This document shows, piece after piece, positions 36,152 to 44,736 of a stretch of 64,000 nt of DNA. The stretch is from Calothrix sp. NIES-4105 (GTDB lineage: Bacteria; Cyanobacteriota; Cyanobacteriia; Cyanobacteriales; Nostocaceae): NCBI RefSeq assembly GCF_002368415.1, contig NZ_AP018290.1:8547717-8611716 (forward strand), written 5' to 3'. The first letter of the stretch is position 1, and each line of letters opens with the position of its first letter. The notes beneath the pieces were generated by a model. The model was not told the DNA's origin and did no database searches. It was given only the letters and a program-made list of their open reading frames with translations. Made by a program: the position numbers and the translations under genes.

Positions 36152-36213
36152 AGGGTGTGTGACGCCACCAACAATTTTACAACGAAGCGTAGTATTTAAT
36201 AGCGTCACGCACC
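36152..36213. repeat. GGTGYGTGACGC hairpin element, copy 2
   Basis: GGGTGTGTGACGC at the left end and AATAGCGTCACGCACC at the right end, interior with ACAACGAAGCG. Lies between the glgP remnant and the ankyrin gene start. Confidence 0.72.
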
Positions 36214-36225
36214 TTACTTACGGTC

Positions 36226-36486
36226 TTAAGACACAACTCCCGGAATAAAATTATCCTGTCCGTATTCTTGTAGTTGGATTATTTGAGGTTGAATTTTCCA
36301 AATCTCTTGGCAATATTCTTGAATTGCGCGGTCGGAGGAGAATTTACCCGCACGGGCACTGTTGAGGCTAGACATGCGTGTCCAGTTATTGGAGTCAAGA
36401 TAAACTTGACTTACAAGGTCTTGACACTCTATGTATAATTGATAATCTGCCATTAACATGTAATGGTTAATAAGACCCTGCTTCAA
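36226..36486 (-). pseudogene. glgP: C-terminal remnant of glycogen phosphorylase
   Basis: 86 codons. The segment HYMLMADYQLYIECQDLVSQ and the following NNWTRMSSLNSARAGKFSSD and IQEYCQEIWK correspond to the extreme C-terminus of the roughly 840-residue glycogen/alpha-glucan phosphorylase. The catalytic core and the pyridoxal-phosphate site are missing; upstream sequence is AT-rich non-coding DNA. This is a truncated leftover, not a functional gene. A full-length copy is expected elsewhere. Confidence 0.82.
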
Positions 36487-37296
36487 TATCCTTCGGGAAG
36501 TTTGGAATTTAATTTTCTGTACGTAAGTCCTAAAATTATTACATTACAATCTACTAAAAGTTGAGTACTTTACTTTTAGATATGTAATACTTAGTTTTTG
36601 CTGCTAATTATTTTAAACTACAAATTGTATTCATATGTCATTTTTTTTGATGTATTTAAAAATACTTAAATATTCTTTTTATTTTGACAATCAAACTCAA
36701 TTAAATATTTGATCTTAGTACCTGAAAGTTAATAAGTGATTAACGCTTATTCAAAATATTCTCATTGTTATAAATCAAATCAACGATAAGTTTTTTTAGG
36801 ACTTAGCTTCTTAAACATTCTTTTCATTTACGAAAAGTATAAAATAATACTTTTTTGTACTTAGTTAATTATGTGGGTAGAAGTGAAAAAATTTTGAGAT
36901 GCATTTCCGGAATGCGTGCGTATGTAGTTGAAGTTATCAGCATGTTTATTTGAGTAGTAAACAACAAACAATATAATTAAGATTCGACTTATGAGTGCTT
37001 GAATAAGTGTTTTGTTAATCACAATACCAAGCGATATCAGTCACAAAGTATCAATAAGTTACATATAATCTGTAAAGATATGTAGTGAATATATATACTA
37101 AATATATATTTACTGAGGATGTCTAAGTTCTTTGACTTGTAAATTGTCGCATTATTGCAATTTGAAGTCAGAAGGAATGTTACGACTTTTAGAAGCTAGG
37201 CACCGAAAAACGCATAAAACCTTGCGATAAAGTCTGTATATTATCTATGTCTATTATTCAATCATCTGTAAATATTAATCGGCACGGAGGGAAATT
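36487..37296. other. AT-rich intergenic region of about 810 bases
   Basis: No gene, RNA or repeat recognised apart from the place where the phosphorylase remnant ends. The last 20 bases carry the ribosome-binding site GGAGGG of the following gene. A leader or promoters for the plus-strand gene at 37297 are likely. Confidence 0.5.
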
Positions 37297-37890
37297 ATGA
37301 TTGTCGGAGATGCTAAAACCCAATATATTACTACTACAAACAATATGACAGCGAATGCAATAAATGCAGAGGGAGAGGAAAAGAAAAATAATTTTCAGGC
37401 TGATGATGTAATTGATTGGCAAGTTCTTGGTAAAGCGTGTACTTCTTTACCGACAACATTTTTAGTGACTTCGCGTCAAGGTATCACAGTTCAGGTAAGT
37501 ATTGCTTCTGGACATTTGTCAAGAATAGACCAGACATCAAAAGAACCATTGGATTTTTCTATTGGTGATGCGCTTTTATCTACAGGTTTTGGTAATCCTG
37601 GTCCAATTACAATCGTGTTTGAACATCCAATATATGGTGTCAACATGAGAATTCAACCTGATGTTGTTAATGACCCTGATTATTCTGTCTCGATAGAAGC
37701 ATTTGACCGTTTAGACTGTAGTATAGAAAAAATCAAGCATTCAGCACTTAATCAAAATTTAGATGCTGGCGCCATTCCTTTAACTTTGGTAGACGTAAAA
37801 GGTCGAGTTAAAAAGTTAGTAATAGCTGCTAAAGAGCAAGGTATTCATATACCTTTTGCTATTAATTCTATGGAGCTAAAAACTGTATAG
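37297..37890 (+). CDS. Hypothetical protein (197 residues)
   Basis: ATG preceded by GGAGGGAAATT, a strong ribosome-binding site. No signal peptide or membrane segment. The middle (FSIGDALLSTGFGNPGPITI and VFEHPIYGVNMRIQPD, then YSVSIEAFDR) has a beta-rich pattern that vaguely resembles jelly-roll or carbohydrate-binding folds. I do not recognise the family. It is isolated, with long non-coding DNA on both sides. Confidence 0.7.
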   Translation: MIVGDAKTQYITTTNNMTANAINAEGEEKKNNFQADDVIDWQVLGKACTSLPTTFLVTSRQGITVQVSIASGHLSRIDQTSKEPLDFSIGDALLSTGFGNPGPITIVFEHPIYGVNMRIQPDVVNDPDYSVSIEAFDRLDCSIEKIKHSALNQNLDAGAIPLTLVDVKGRVKKLVIAAKEQGIHIPFAINSMELKTV

Positions 37891-38023
37891 CAAACAATCT
37901 CACTTGTAAATCCCTTTAGGGCGCCAAAATTCCTCTGACTTTTCAAAGGTTTTTAAAACCTCTCCCCCAACCCCGGAACCTGCAAGGAGGGGGGAGCAAT
38001 TGTACTCCCCCTTCCCTGTAAGG

Positions 38024-38165
38024 ATACTGCTGGTCATTCAGGGGTATTACCCCTCAGTTCCACGATTTTGCGTTGTTTCCGAAATTGTAAAGACGCGAAA
38101 TTTCGCGTCTCTACACGCCTGTTTTCATGAAATAATGGGCACCACCCCTGATTCGCCAGCAGTAT
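38024..38165. mobile_element. 142-bp inverted-repeat element with 9-bp target duplication
   Basis: Ends ATACTGCTGGTCATTCAGGG and CCCTGATTCGCCAGCAGTAT are inverted repeats with few mismatches over about 20 bases. CCTGTAAGG occurs on both sides (38015-38023 and 38166-38174), splitting one copy of a C-rich repeat. Inside is a 28-bp palindrome (38087-38114) of the GTAGAGAC type, so the site shows three nested layers. No open frame, hence non-autonomous. Confidence 0.75.
38087..38114. repeat. 28-bp palindrome (GTAGAGAC family) nested in the 142-bp element
   Basis: Arms GTAAAGAC and GTCTCTAC (one mismatch) around a 12-base self-complementary centre GCGAAATTTCGC. Relatives are at 10184, 14974, 49665, 49804 and 62825. 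Confidence 0.8.
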
Positions 38166-38236
38166 CCTGTAAGGAAAGGGGACTGGGGGTTAGATTCTAC
38201 ATTGGTTTTTCCACATGACGTGAAAAGTCAGTAAAA

Positions 38237-38422
38237 TTCCTAGAGGATAAACAGAGTCAGAATATATCCTCTAGGAAAATACTTTTACGGCGCCAAAATT
38301 CCTAGAGGATAAACAGAGTCAGAATATATCCTCTAGGAAAATACTTTTACGGCGCCAAAATTCCTAGAGGATAAACAGAGTCAGAATATATCCTCTAGGA
38401 AAATACTTTTAAGGCGCTAAAG
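38237..38422. repeat. Three tandem 62-bp hairpin units
   Basis: Units begin at 38237, 38299 and 38361. Each holds TTCCTAGAGGATA and its complement TATCCTCTAGGAA (13-bp stem), then ATACTTTTA and GGCGCC (GGCGCT in the last). The units are nearly identical, so the amplification is recent. Located at the 3' side of the hybrid kinase gene. Confidence 0.88.
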
Positions 38423-38540
38423 TTCTTAGTATTCCATGTCATTAATTGTGGGGGGTTATCTCTTAATAATTCTTTCTTCGTGTCCTTTGCGTCCTTTGCG
38501 GTTCGTTTTTCTTACGCACCAAAACTTTTGACATGAACCA

Positions 38541-40490
38541 TTACCTTAATGCTAAACTTGCTAATTCCATAATTTTCTCAAAGTAATAACTCTGAGCTAA
38601 ATTTTGTAAAAAGTCGTTTAGCCCAATATGTGGTACGGGCATTTGTTGAAGTAGGGCGAGAATTAGATTATCGCTGCAACTGGCGGCAAAATTATATAGC
38701 TGTTCTACCCATTCGTTCGGTTGCTTCGACAGAATTTTAACTACTTGAGCGTCGGATAAGGTATCGGGATGGGCAGCTTCTTCGCTATGAAGATTTGTTG
38801 CATCTTGATATATATATTCAACGTTGAGATGCTGCTTAATTTTTTCGAGGAGAAATTGTTCGCGAAAAGGTTTATCAATAAAATCGTCACATCCAGCTTC
38901 TTTCATCGCATGACGCTGTTCTGAGAAGACGTTGGCAGTTAGAGCTATGATTACAGTACGATTCAAAGGAAAATATTTTTGCGCGCGCAGTTTAATTTCT
39001 CGTGTTGCGGCGTAACCATCCATTGTTGGCATTCGTAAATCCATTAAAATTAGATTCGGTTGCCATTCATTCCATATCGAAATTGCTTCTCTTCCGTTTA
39101 CTGCTTCTTTAACTGCAAAACCAATTAAGCTAAGTAGTTTTACTATCAGTATACGGCTATCTTCGGCATCATCGACAACAAGAATACGGTAAGTCGGTTG
39201 GTTAGGCGCCAAACCTATAATTTGATAGGTAGATGAATCTGTCGAGATATCGTCTAAAAGTGGAGGCAATATTTTAATATGAAAACTAAATTTACTACCT
39301 ACATCTAAAGTACTATTAAACGTAATATCACCTCCCATCATCTTGACATATTTACGACTAATCGCTAAACCAAGCCCGGTTCCTTGCTGCGATTTTCTAC
39401 CAGTTTCAGTTTGTCCAAATGCTTCAAAAACTAGCTCGATTTCTTTTGGAGAAATACCACTTCCTGTATCTATAACTTCAAACATAACATAGTCGGGGTT
39501 TTCTTGTCTCAAAAAGACCCGCAGCGTAACACTTCCGTTGGTTGTAAATTTTATGGCGTTGCTTAGAAGATTTAATAAAACTTGGCGAAGTTTATTAGCA
39601 TCGGTTTGAATATATTGAGGAATATCACTGTCATATTCAAAAGTCAGGATTAAACCTTTTGCTGTTGCACGGAATTGCAACATTTCTTTAAGGGTGTCAA
39701 GTAAGCTAACCAAATTAAAGCTACTGATGTTGAGGTTGCTTTGACCGGCTTCTATTTTCGACATTTCTAAAATGTCGTTAATTAGGTTGAGCAGATGTTC
39801 ACCTGCACGGTTAATAATGCTAAGGTCTTGCTGATGTTCTTCGGATAGATCCGGATCGTGACTCATTAGCTGTGTAAATCCCAAGATAGCATTGAGTGGA
39901 GTTCGTAACTCATGACTCATGTTCGCAATGAATTCACTTTTCGCGCGGTTGGCAGCTTCAGCAGCGATGGCAGCTTGTTGTAGCGCTTGCGATTGAAGTT
40001 GTGTCATTTCCAACTGCGTTGCAATAGACTTAATTTCGCGCTCGCTATATAGCTGTTGACTTTTTATTTCTAATTCCTTTTCTAGTACTATAGTTCGCAA
40101 ATGCGTTTTGACCCTAACTAATAATTCTTCTTTTGTAAATGGCTTTTTGAGATAATCAACATTTAAACTATTTATATCTATACTTTTTATGGATGAAAAA
40201 CTTTTATTAATATTAGTTATAAAAATAACTGGAATTTTCAAAAAACAACTTTGTTTAGAATTATTTTTTATTTGACAATATTTATATATTTCAACTTCAT
40301 CTATTTCAGAATTTGTCACATCTAATATTATTAAATCTGGCGGGCAATTTAGCGCCTTGATAGCTTCTTGCGTTGAAGTCGCTATTTTAATAACTAAATT
40401 TTGAGCTTTAATAAAATCAATCGGAAAAACAACACTTTCTTGTTCTTTTATTACTAATAATACTTCAATATAGCTTTTATCCATGACCAT
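38541..40490 (-). CDS. Hybrid histidine kinase with N- and C-terminal receiver domains
   Basis: 649 residues, no membrane segment. A divergent N-terminal receiver (DLIILDVTN with the phospho-acceptor region, and VDYLKKPF) is followed by a coiled coil, the dimerisation helix FIANMSHELRTPLNAILGF with the phospho-histidine, and an HATPase domain (NLLSNAIKFT, DTGSGIS, GTGLGLAISR). A second receiver (ILVVDDAEDSR, LILMDLRMPTMDGYAATR, TANVF, DKPF) has all key residues. The last 80 residues resemble no output domain. A cytosolic phosphorelay sensor; signal unknown. Confidence 0.93.
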   Translation of the reverse strand: MVMDKSYIEVLLVIKEQESVVFPIDFIKAQNLVIKIATSTQEAIKALNCPPDLIILDVTNSEIDEVEIYKYCQIKNNSKQSCFLKIPVIFITNINKSFSSIKSIDINSLNVDYLKKPFTKEELLVRVKTHLRTIVLEKELEIKSQQLYSEREIKSIATQLEMTQLQSQALQQAAIAAEAANRAKSEFIANMSHELRTPLNAILGFTQLMSHDPDLSEEHQQDLSIINRAGEHLLNLINDILEMSKIEAGQSNLNISSFNLVSLLDTLKEMLQFRATAKGLILTFEYDSDIPQYIQTDANKLRQVLLNLLSNAIKFTTNGSVTLRVFLRQENPDYVMFEVIDTGSGISPKEIELVFEAFGQTETGRKSQQGTGLGLAISRKYVKMMGGDITFNSTLDVGSKFSFHIKILPPLLDDISTDSSTYQIIGLAPNQPTYRILVVDDAEDSRILIVKLLSLIGFAVKEAVNGREAISIWNEWQPNLILMDLRMPTMDGYAATREIKLRAQKYFPLNRTVIIALTANVFSEQRHAMKEAGCDDFIDKPFREQFLLEKIKQHLNVEYIYQDATNLHSEEAAHPDTLSDAQVVKILSKQPNEWVEQLYNFAASCSDNLILALLQQMPVPHIGLNDFLQNLAQSYYFEKIMELASLALR

Positions 40491-40703
40491 CTAAACTGCA
40501 CTTTTATCTTATTTAAAAATAATTAAAAAGTTAAATTTTTACTAATACTTACACTTTAATTAAATTTAATAATAATTGTATACGATTATTAATATAATGT
40601 ATACTACTTACGGAATATAACCGCTTTAGGCGCCGTAGACGGATGTAACAGTAGTAAAATTCCCGACAACGGTCAACCGCACATCGGGAATATAAAGGAA
40701 TCA

Positions 40704-40907
40704 TTAAAAGCGCCACCAAGTTTTCTGTACGTAAGCAAGAATAGCTAACGCTATTGAAATTGCGAGTAGCAACCAAATTATTCCTCCGGGAATGGCTGCT
40801 AAAATTCCGACCCCAAGTCCTCGCAATATCCAGACAGCAAGAGCAATACCAAAAAACATTCCAAACGCTTGCGTTAGTAGACGGTTTAATTTGGAAGACT
40901 GTGACAC
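40704..40907 (-). CDS. Small membrane protein (67 residues)
   Basis: GTG start with GGAGA seven bases upstream. Two hydrophobic segments (about 15-30 and 36-58) separated by the glycine-rich turn RGLGVGILAAIPGG, ending KTWWRF. Small proteins of this type occur in filamentous cyanobacteria without a known role. A single-gene unit. Confidence 0.68.
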   Translation of the reverse strand: MSQSSKLNRLLTQAFGMFFGIALAVWILRGLGVGILAAIPGGIIWLLLAISIALAILAYVQKTWWRF

Positions 40908-41409
40908 TTGATTCTCTCCAAGAACTATAAAGATTTGATGAAGTATAAATAGTTATCTATCTTTTTTCTTTTTACTAACGGTAAGCTAACAGTGTTTTGC
41001 AGTCGCTAGTACATAAGATTGCTTGTTGTATGCAATTCGTGATTTCTGGACATTAAGCAGCAGTAGACGCTAGAGACGCATTCGTTATGCTTTTTGTGCT
41101 ATTGTAGCGTCTTGAATCGCAACCAAGATGGATTTGATGTTGCTGATTTAAATAAATGTTTCAGTATTTTTACAGAAAAAACATATTATTCGTGAAGATG
41201 ACATATTTTTAGTGAATTTTTGGGAATAATGGGAAAAGAAACCACTACTTCCGGAAAATGTAGGTATTGTAGTGGAATGGAAACTAGTGAGTTAATTTAA
41301 ACTCTTATAAAAGTTCCTACCAGATTGCAACCAAGTTTAAAATTTTAAGTCTTGTCCAAATTTTGTCTAAATGTTGTAGTTAAATTGTTGAGGAGTGATT
41401 GAAGTTCTT
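40908..41409. other. Intergenic region with divergent promoters
   Basis: About 500 AT-rich bases between the small membrane gene (minus) and the SRPBCC gene (plus). No repeat or RNA gene recognised. Confidence 0.4.
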
Positions 41410-41964
41410 ATGTTTGCATCCCATACTTCTAATTCGGTCATATATACAGAAGGCACAGCTTGGAGTCCAGACCAACAAGCTAGAGTAATACAAGGTGAAG
41501 TTTTTGTCGAAACATCCGCTTATAGTGCTTGGGGTGGTGCGGTGACAGCGTGGATGTATTTGCCCATGCAACGAAACCAAGTATGGCAACAGCTAACAGA
41601 TTATCCTCGTTGGGTGCAATATTTTCCCGACGTGACGAAAAGCGAGATATTACAACGGGGCGAAGTTAAACGTCTGTATCAAGCAGCACAGAAAATGTTT
41701 TTATTTTTTACTGCCCAAGTAGAAATTTACTTAAATGTAGTAGAAGAACTAGGACAGCGTATCCAATTTAAACTAGAGAAGGGTACTTTCCACGATTTTA
41801 CGGCAAATCTTGAATTATCTGATTTTGGTAATGGAACCCTACTTAAATATGCTGTTAAAGCTACACCAACAATTCCTGTGCCATCGATTTTAATTCAACA
41901 AGCCATGAACCTTGAATTGCCTGCTAATATGCGTAAAATGCGACAAGTGATTTGTCAAAGTTAA
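41410..41964 (+). CDS. SRPBCC / START-like lipid-binding family protein
   Basis: 184 residues from ATG 41410; a GTG at 41395 would add five residues. The pattern MQRNQVWQQLTDYPRWVQYFPDV, with later beta strands ending in an amphipathic helix, is typical of polyketide cyclase/dehydrase-like SRPBCC proteins, which bind hydrophobic ligands. Substrate unknown. Followed by a heptad repeat region. Confidence 0.78.
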   Translation: MFASHTSNSVIYTEGTAWSPDQQARVIQGEVFVETSAYSAWGGAVTAWMYLPMQRNQVWQQLTDYPRWVQYFPDVTKSEILQRGEVKRLYQAAQKMFLFFTAQVEIYLNVVEELGQRIQFKLEKGTFHDFTANLELSDFGNGTLLKYAVKATPTIPVPSILIQQAMNLELPANMRKMRQVICQS

Positions 41965-42190
41965 AAGTGCTGAGTGCTGAGTGCTGAGTGCTGAGTAGGT
42001 TAGGAGTTAGGAGTTAGGGTTCGATCAGTCCATAAAAATTTTAGAACTCAGCAAGTGGTTTAGTGGCCTGATCGCACAGAAGCGAGTTAGGAGGCGCGAA
42101 GTTAGGGGTTGTTTCTAACTCAGCACTCAGCACTCATAACTCAGCACTCAGCACTCAGCACTCAGCACTCAGCACTCATAACTCATAACT
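41964..42190. repeat. Heptad repeat region between SRPBCC and sugar transferase genes
   Basis: TGCTGAG units from 41969 and TTAGGAG units, then an inverted element around TTCGATCAG...CTGATCG (about 42019-42080), then TCAGCAC and TCATAAC units to 42187. The two sides are complementary. Confidence 0.8.
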
Positions 42191-42191
42191 A

Positions 42192-42866
42192 TTAACAGGC
42201 GCCGACTTTGGCTAAGATGACGTAAATAGTTTTTACGATTACTAATACGTCATACATTGGATACCATTTTTTTTGGTACTGTAAGTCTAAATCGACTACT
42301 GCCTCAAAGTCTTTTACTTGTGAGCGACCGTTGACTTGCCATTCACCAGTCAAACCAGGTTTAACGTTCAACCGCTGCCAGTGACGCTCGTTATAGTTAA
42401 TAACTTCGTCAACAGTTGGAGGACGAGTACCAACCAAACTCATATCCCCGATTAGAACATTCCAGAACTGAGGTAACTCATCTAAACTTGTGCTTCGCAA
42501 AAAACGACCTAATTTCGTAACTCTAAAGTCGTTCTGATTTTTAAAAAACAACCCGTTAGCTTCGTTCTTAACCAAATTTTTTAACTGCTCCGCTTCTGTT
42601 ACCATCGAGCGGAATTTACAAATCTTAAATGTTTTTCCATGTAGCCCATAACGCTCTTGTACAAAGAAAACAGGCCCAGGACTGTCTAACTTTATAGCAA
42701 TCGCTATAGGTATGAATACGATACTTAAAATAATTAACCCGACTATACTACCCACGATATCTAAACAACGTTTAAATTTAGACTTGACCGAAGGATGGTA
42801 TTGAGTTTCATTATCCCAAGTTTCAGTAGCACCCTGAACAATGGTTGTAAATAATATTTGATACAT
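42192..42866 (-). CDS. Bacterial sugar transferase (undecaprenyl-phosphate glycosyl-1-phosphate transferase)
   Basis: 224 residues from ATG 42866; the frame also allows a TTG at 42920. One membrane segment (about 34-54), then the Bac_transf signature: KRCLDIVGSIVGL, DSPGPVFFVQERYG, FKICKFRSMV, TSLDELPQFWNVLIGDMSLVG and RPGLTG-like KPGLTGEWQVNGR. It transfers a sugar phosphate to the lipid carrier, the first step of exopolysaccharide assembly. Likely works with the Wza/Wzc-like pair at 30-33 kb. Confidence 0.93.
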   Translation of the reverse strand: MYQILFTTIVQGATETWDNETQYHPSVKSKFKRCLDIVGSIVGLIILSIVFIPIAIAIKLDSPGPVFFVQERYGLHGKTFKICKFRSMVTEAEQLKNLVKNEANGLFFKNQNDFRVTKLGRFLRSTSLDELPQFWNVLIGDMSLVGTRPPTVDEVINYNERHWQRLNVKPGLTGEWQVNGRSQVKDFEAVVDLDLQYQKKWYPMYDVLVIVKTIYVILAKVGAC

Positions 42867-43407
42867 CGTAAAGCCGACCAAATTTTTATTAAAACGTATA
42901 TTTACGTAAGCTAAATTCAACTATAGACTTTGCTTTCATAATTACAATTAGCATCAACCGTATATTCACTGAATCTTCATCAGTATGTGCCTGATTATGA
43001 GCTTTTTTAAATCTTGTATAAAGTTAATTTAATATATCTTATGAAGGATGAAAAATACTTTCTAGTGTGCATCTTCAAGAGAGATGTGCTATAGTTTACT
43101 ACTAGCTAAGTACGTGTAACAAATGCATTAGCATGTGTATAAATTACATGGAAGTAGCAGATGAAATACCTATATAACTTAAATATTTACAATATATCTG
43201 ACAAAAAGTTGTCTTAGTGTAGCTTAGGTATTTGACTGTAATGTAAATTTGGGTTAAACATTAGAATTATCTGTATAAAATATTGATTAAGTTTGGAATT
43301 TTGGTATTAAATTTTACTACCACTTTGATTCCAAATAATTATATGTTCCAGGACGGCTAATCTATGATTGCTGTCTACTCGTGCTATTGATTGAGGTGAA
43401 GAGCGAA
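42867..43407. other. Intergenic region before the coiled-coil gene
   Basis: About 540 AT-rich bases between divergent genes. Promoters are expected on both sides. No repeat, RNA or small gene recognised. Confidence 0.4.
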
Positions 43408-43707
43408 ATGGTTGCTATTGGGTTTGATGCAAAAGTTGGTCGTTTAGAGTCAATTGTCGAGCAAATAGGAGAAGCAGTACTTGCGACTACGGAGACAATT
43501 GAGCGGTTGGGGGATCGCGTTGATAATTTAAGTGGGCAGATTGAAGAGCAGGGGAAGCAAATTAAACAGCAGGGATATCAAATTTTGGCTTTGTGCGACG
43601 CAGTGCAAACTTTGGCTGAAACCCAAGATGACTCTTTGCAAAAGCTCTCGCAACTTACACAAACTTTAGACCGTTTAATGACGATGATTCAAGGGTCTGG
43701 AGATTAA
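43408..43707 (+). CDS. Small coiled-coil protein
   Basis: 99 residues from ATG 43408, with GAGGTG ten bases upstream; a GTG at 43381 is possible. Almost entirely heptad coiled coil (ERLGDRVDNLSGQIEEQGKQ and LQKLSQLTQTLDRLM). No enzymatic motif. Similar small proteins in cyanobacteria are unassigned. Function unknown. Confidence 0.7.
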   Translation: MVAIGFDAKVGRLESIVEQIGEAVLATTETIERLGDRVDNLSGQIEEQGKQIKQQGYQILALCDAVQTLAETQDDSLQKLSQLTQTLDRLMTMIQGSGD

Positions 43708-43782
43708 AGCCCAACCGCCTTTTTTACTATTTTAAGTATACTAGTACTATATAATTAATATAGCTAGATTGCGCGCGTTGTA

Positions 43783-44556
43783 ATGATGCCGTCGCGTCTG
43801 GGTACACTTACTGTAGCGTGTAAGAGAGGGCGTATGGATATAAAGTTGGGGTTTGGCTCAGTTCCGAAAGCGCAATATGTTTTCGTGAGTCGAGAAGGTG
43901 ATGCTTGTTGGTATAGTCTTTCAGAAGAAGGTAAGCAAGTACCAATTCATGAAAAGGCTTTAACAGGGTTAATTACTGGGATTGAATGTAATAAGAGCGT
44001 TGAAACGCAGTATGGCTTAACTTATAAGACTGACTTAGCGATTTTGGCGCCAACACCTTGTATAATACGTTCGGGAAGAGAGTCTTATTTCTCTAAAAGT
44101 TTGTTACTATCGCTTGACGCTTTGACTATAGAGCAATTACGTAACCCTTTGACAATTGCGGTTAGTCCTGGTGATAAAACGGTAGTTTTTTGCAGTATTT
44201 ATGACCCAGCGACATATAAAGTTGTTGATTTTAGTTGGGGTGGACATAAAGAAATTGATTTGCAAGCGTTAGAACAAAGAGTCACATATAAAGTCAGCCA
44301 AGTAGCTTCACAAACCCAGGCGCCGTTGACTCAAATTTCTGTGAGTAAAAACACTGAAATACGCGCGATGATGATGGCACAAATTGATAAGTATTTGTCG
44401 CAGTTGAATTGGACACCAGAAATGGGGCGTAAATACTTACAGCAAAATTATGCTAAAACTTCACGCCGACAATTAGATGATACTGAACTATTAGATTTTA
44501 CATTTCGAGTTATCGAGATGGCAAAAGTGCAAACTGCGTTGTCTATTGCTTCTTAA
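43783..44556 (+). CDS. Hypothetical protein (257 residues)
   Basis: No signal peptide. ATG at 43783; MDIKLGFG at 43834 is an alternative. The first 160 residues are beta-rich (YVFVSREGDACWYSL, LTYKTDLAILAPTPCIIRSG), and the C-terminal 60 are helical (LNWTPEMGRKYLQQNYAKTSRRQLDD). The latter looks like a small helical domain seen at the C-terminus of some cyanobacterial proteins. I do not assign a function. It is followed by a heptad repeat. Confidence 0.72.
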   Translation: MMPSRLGTLTVACKRGRMDIKLGFGSVPKAQYVFVSREGDACWYSLSEEGKQVPIHEKALTGLITGIECNKSVETQYGLTYKTDLAILAPTPCIIRSGRESYFSKSLLLSLDALTIEQLRNPLTIAVSPGDKTVVFCSIYDPATYKVVDFSWGGHKEIDLQALEQRVTYKVSQVASQTQAPLTQISVSKNTEIRAMMMAQIDKYLSQLNWTPEMGRKYLQQNYAKTSRRQLDDTELLDFTFRVIEMAKVQTALSIAS

Positions 44557-44735
44557 AGTGCTGAGTAGAAAGTGCTGAGTGCTGAGTAGTTATTCTTAAT
44601 TCTTAACTCAGCACGACTCACTCAGCACTTTGCACTTCTCTTAACTCAGCACGACTCACTTTGCACTTCTCTTAACTCAGCACGACTCACTCAGCACTTT
44701 TCTTAACTCAGCACGACTCACTCAGCACTTTGCAC
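44554..44735. repeat. Heptad repeat region after the hypothetical gene
   Basis: TGCTGAG units followed by repeats of a roughly 50-base block, TCTTAACTCAGCACGACTC then ACTCAGCACTTTGCAC, three times with small differences. Separates two convergent genes. Confidence 0.8.
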
Positions 44736-44736
44736 T

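Larger units (their letters stand above)
37891..38540. other. Repeat-filled intergenic region
   Basis: Contains a C-rich dispersed repeat (about 37960-38020 and 38166-38200) split by a 142-bp element (38024-38165), the 62-bp tandem units (38237-38422), and at about 38462-38515 a degenerate piece with TGTCCTTTGCG motifs like the interior of the MITE at 1644. No gene is supported. Confidence 0.7.

Noticed and set aside
38000-38218. 72-codon frame in the repeat region
   Set aside because: Lies wholly within a C-rich repeat, the 142-bp element and the nested palindrome.
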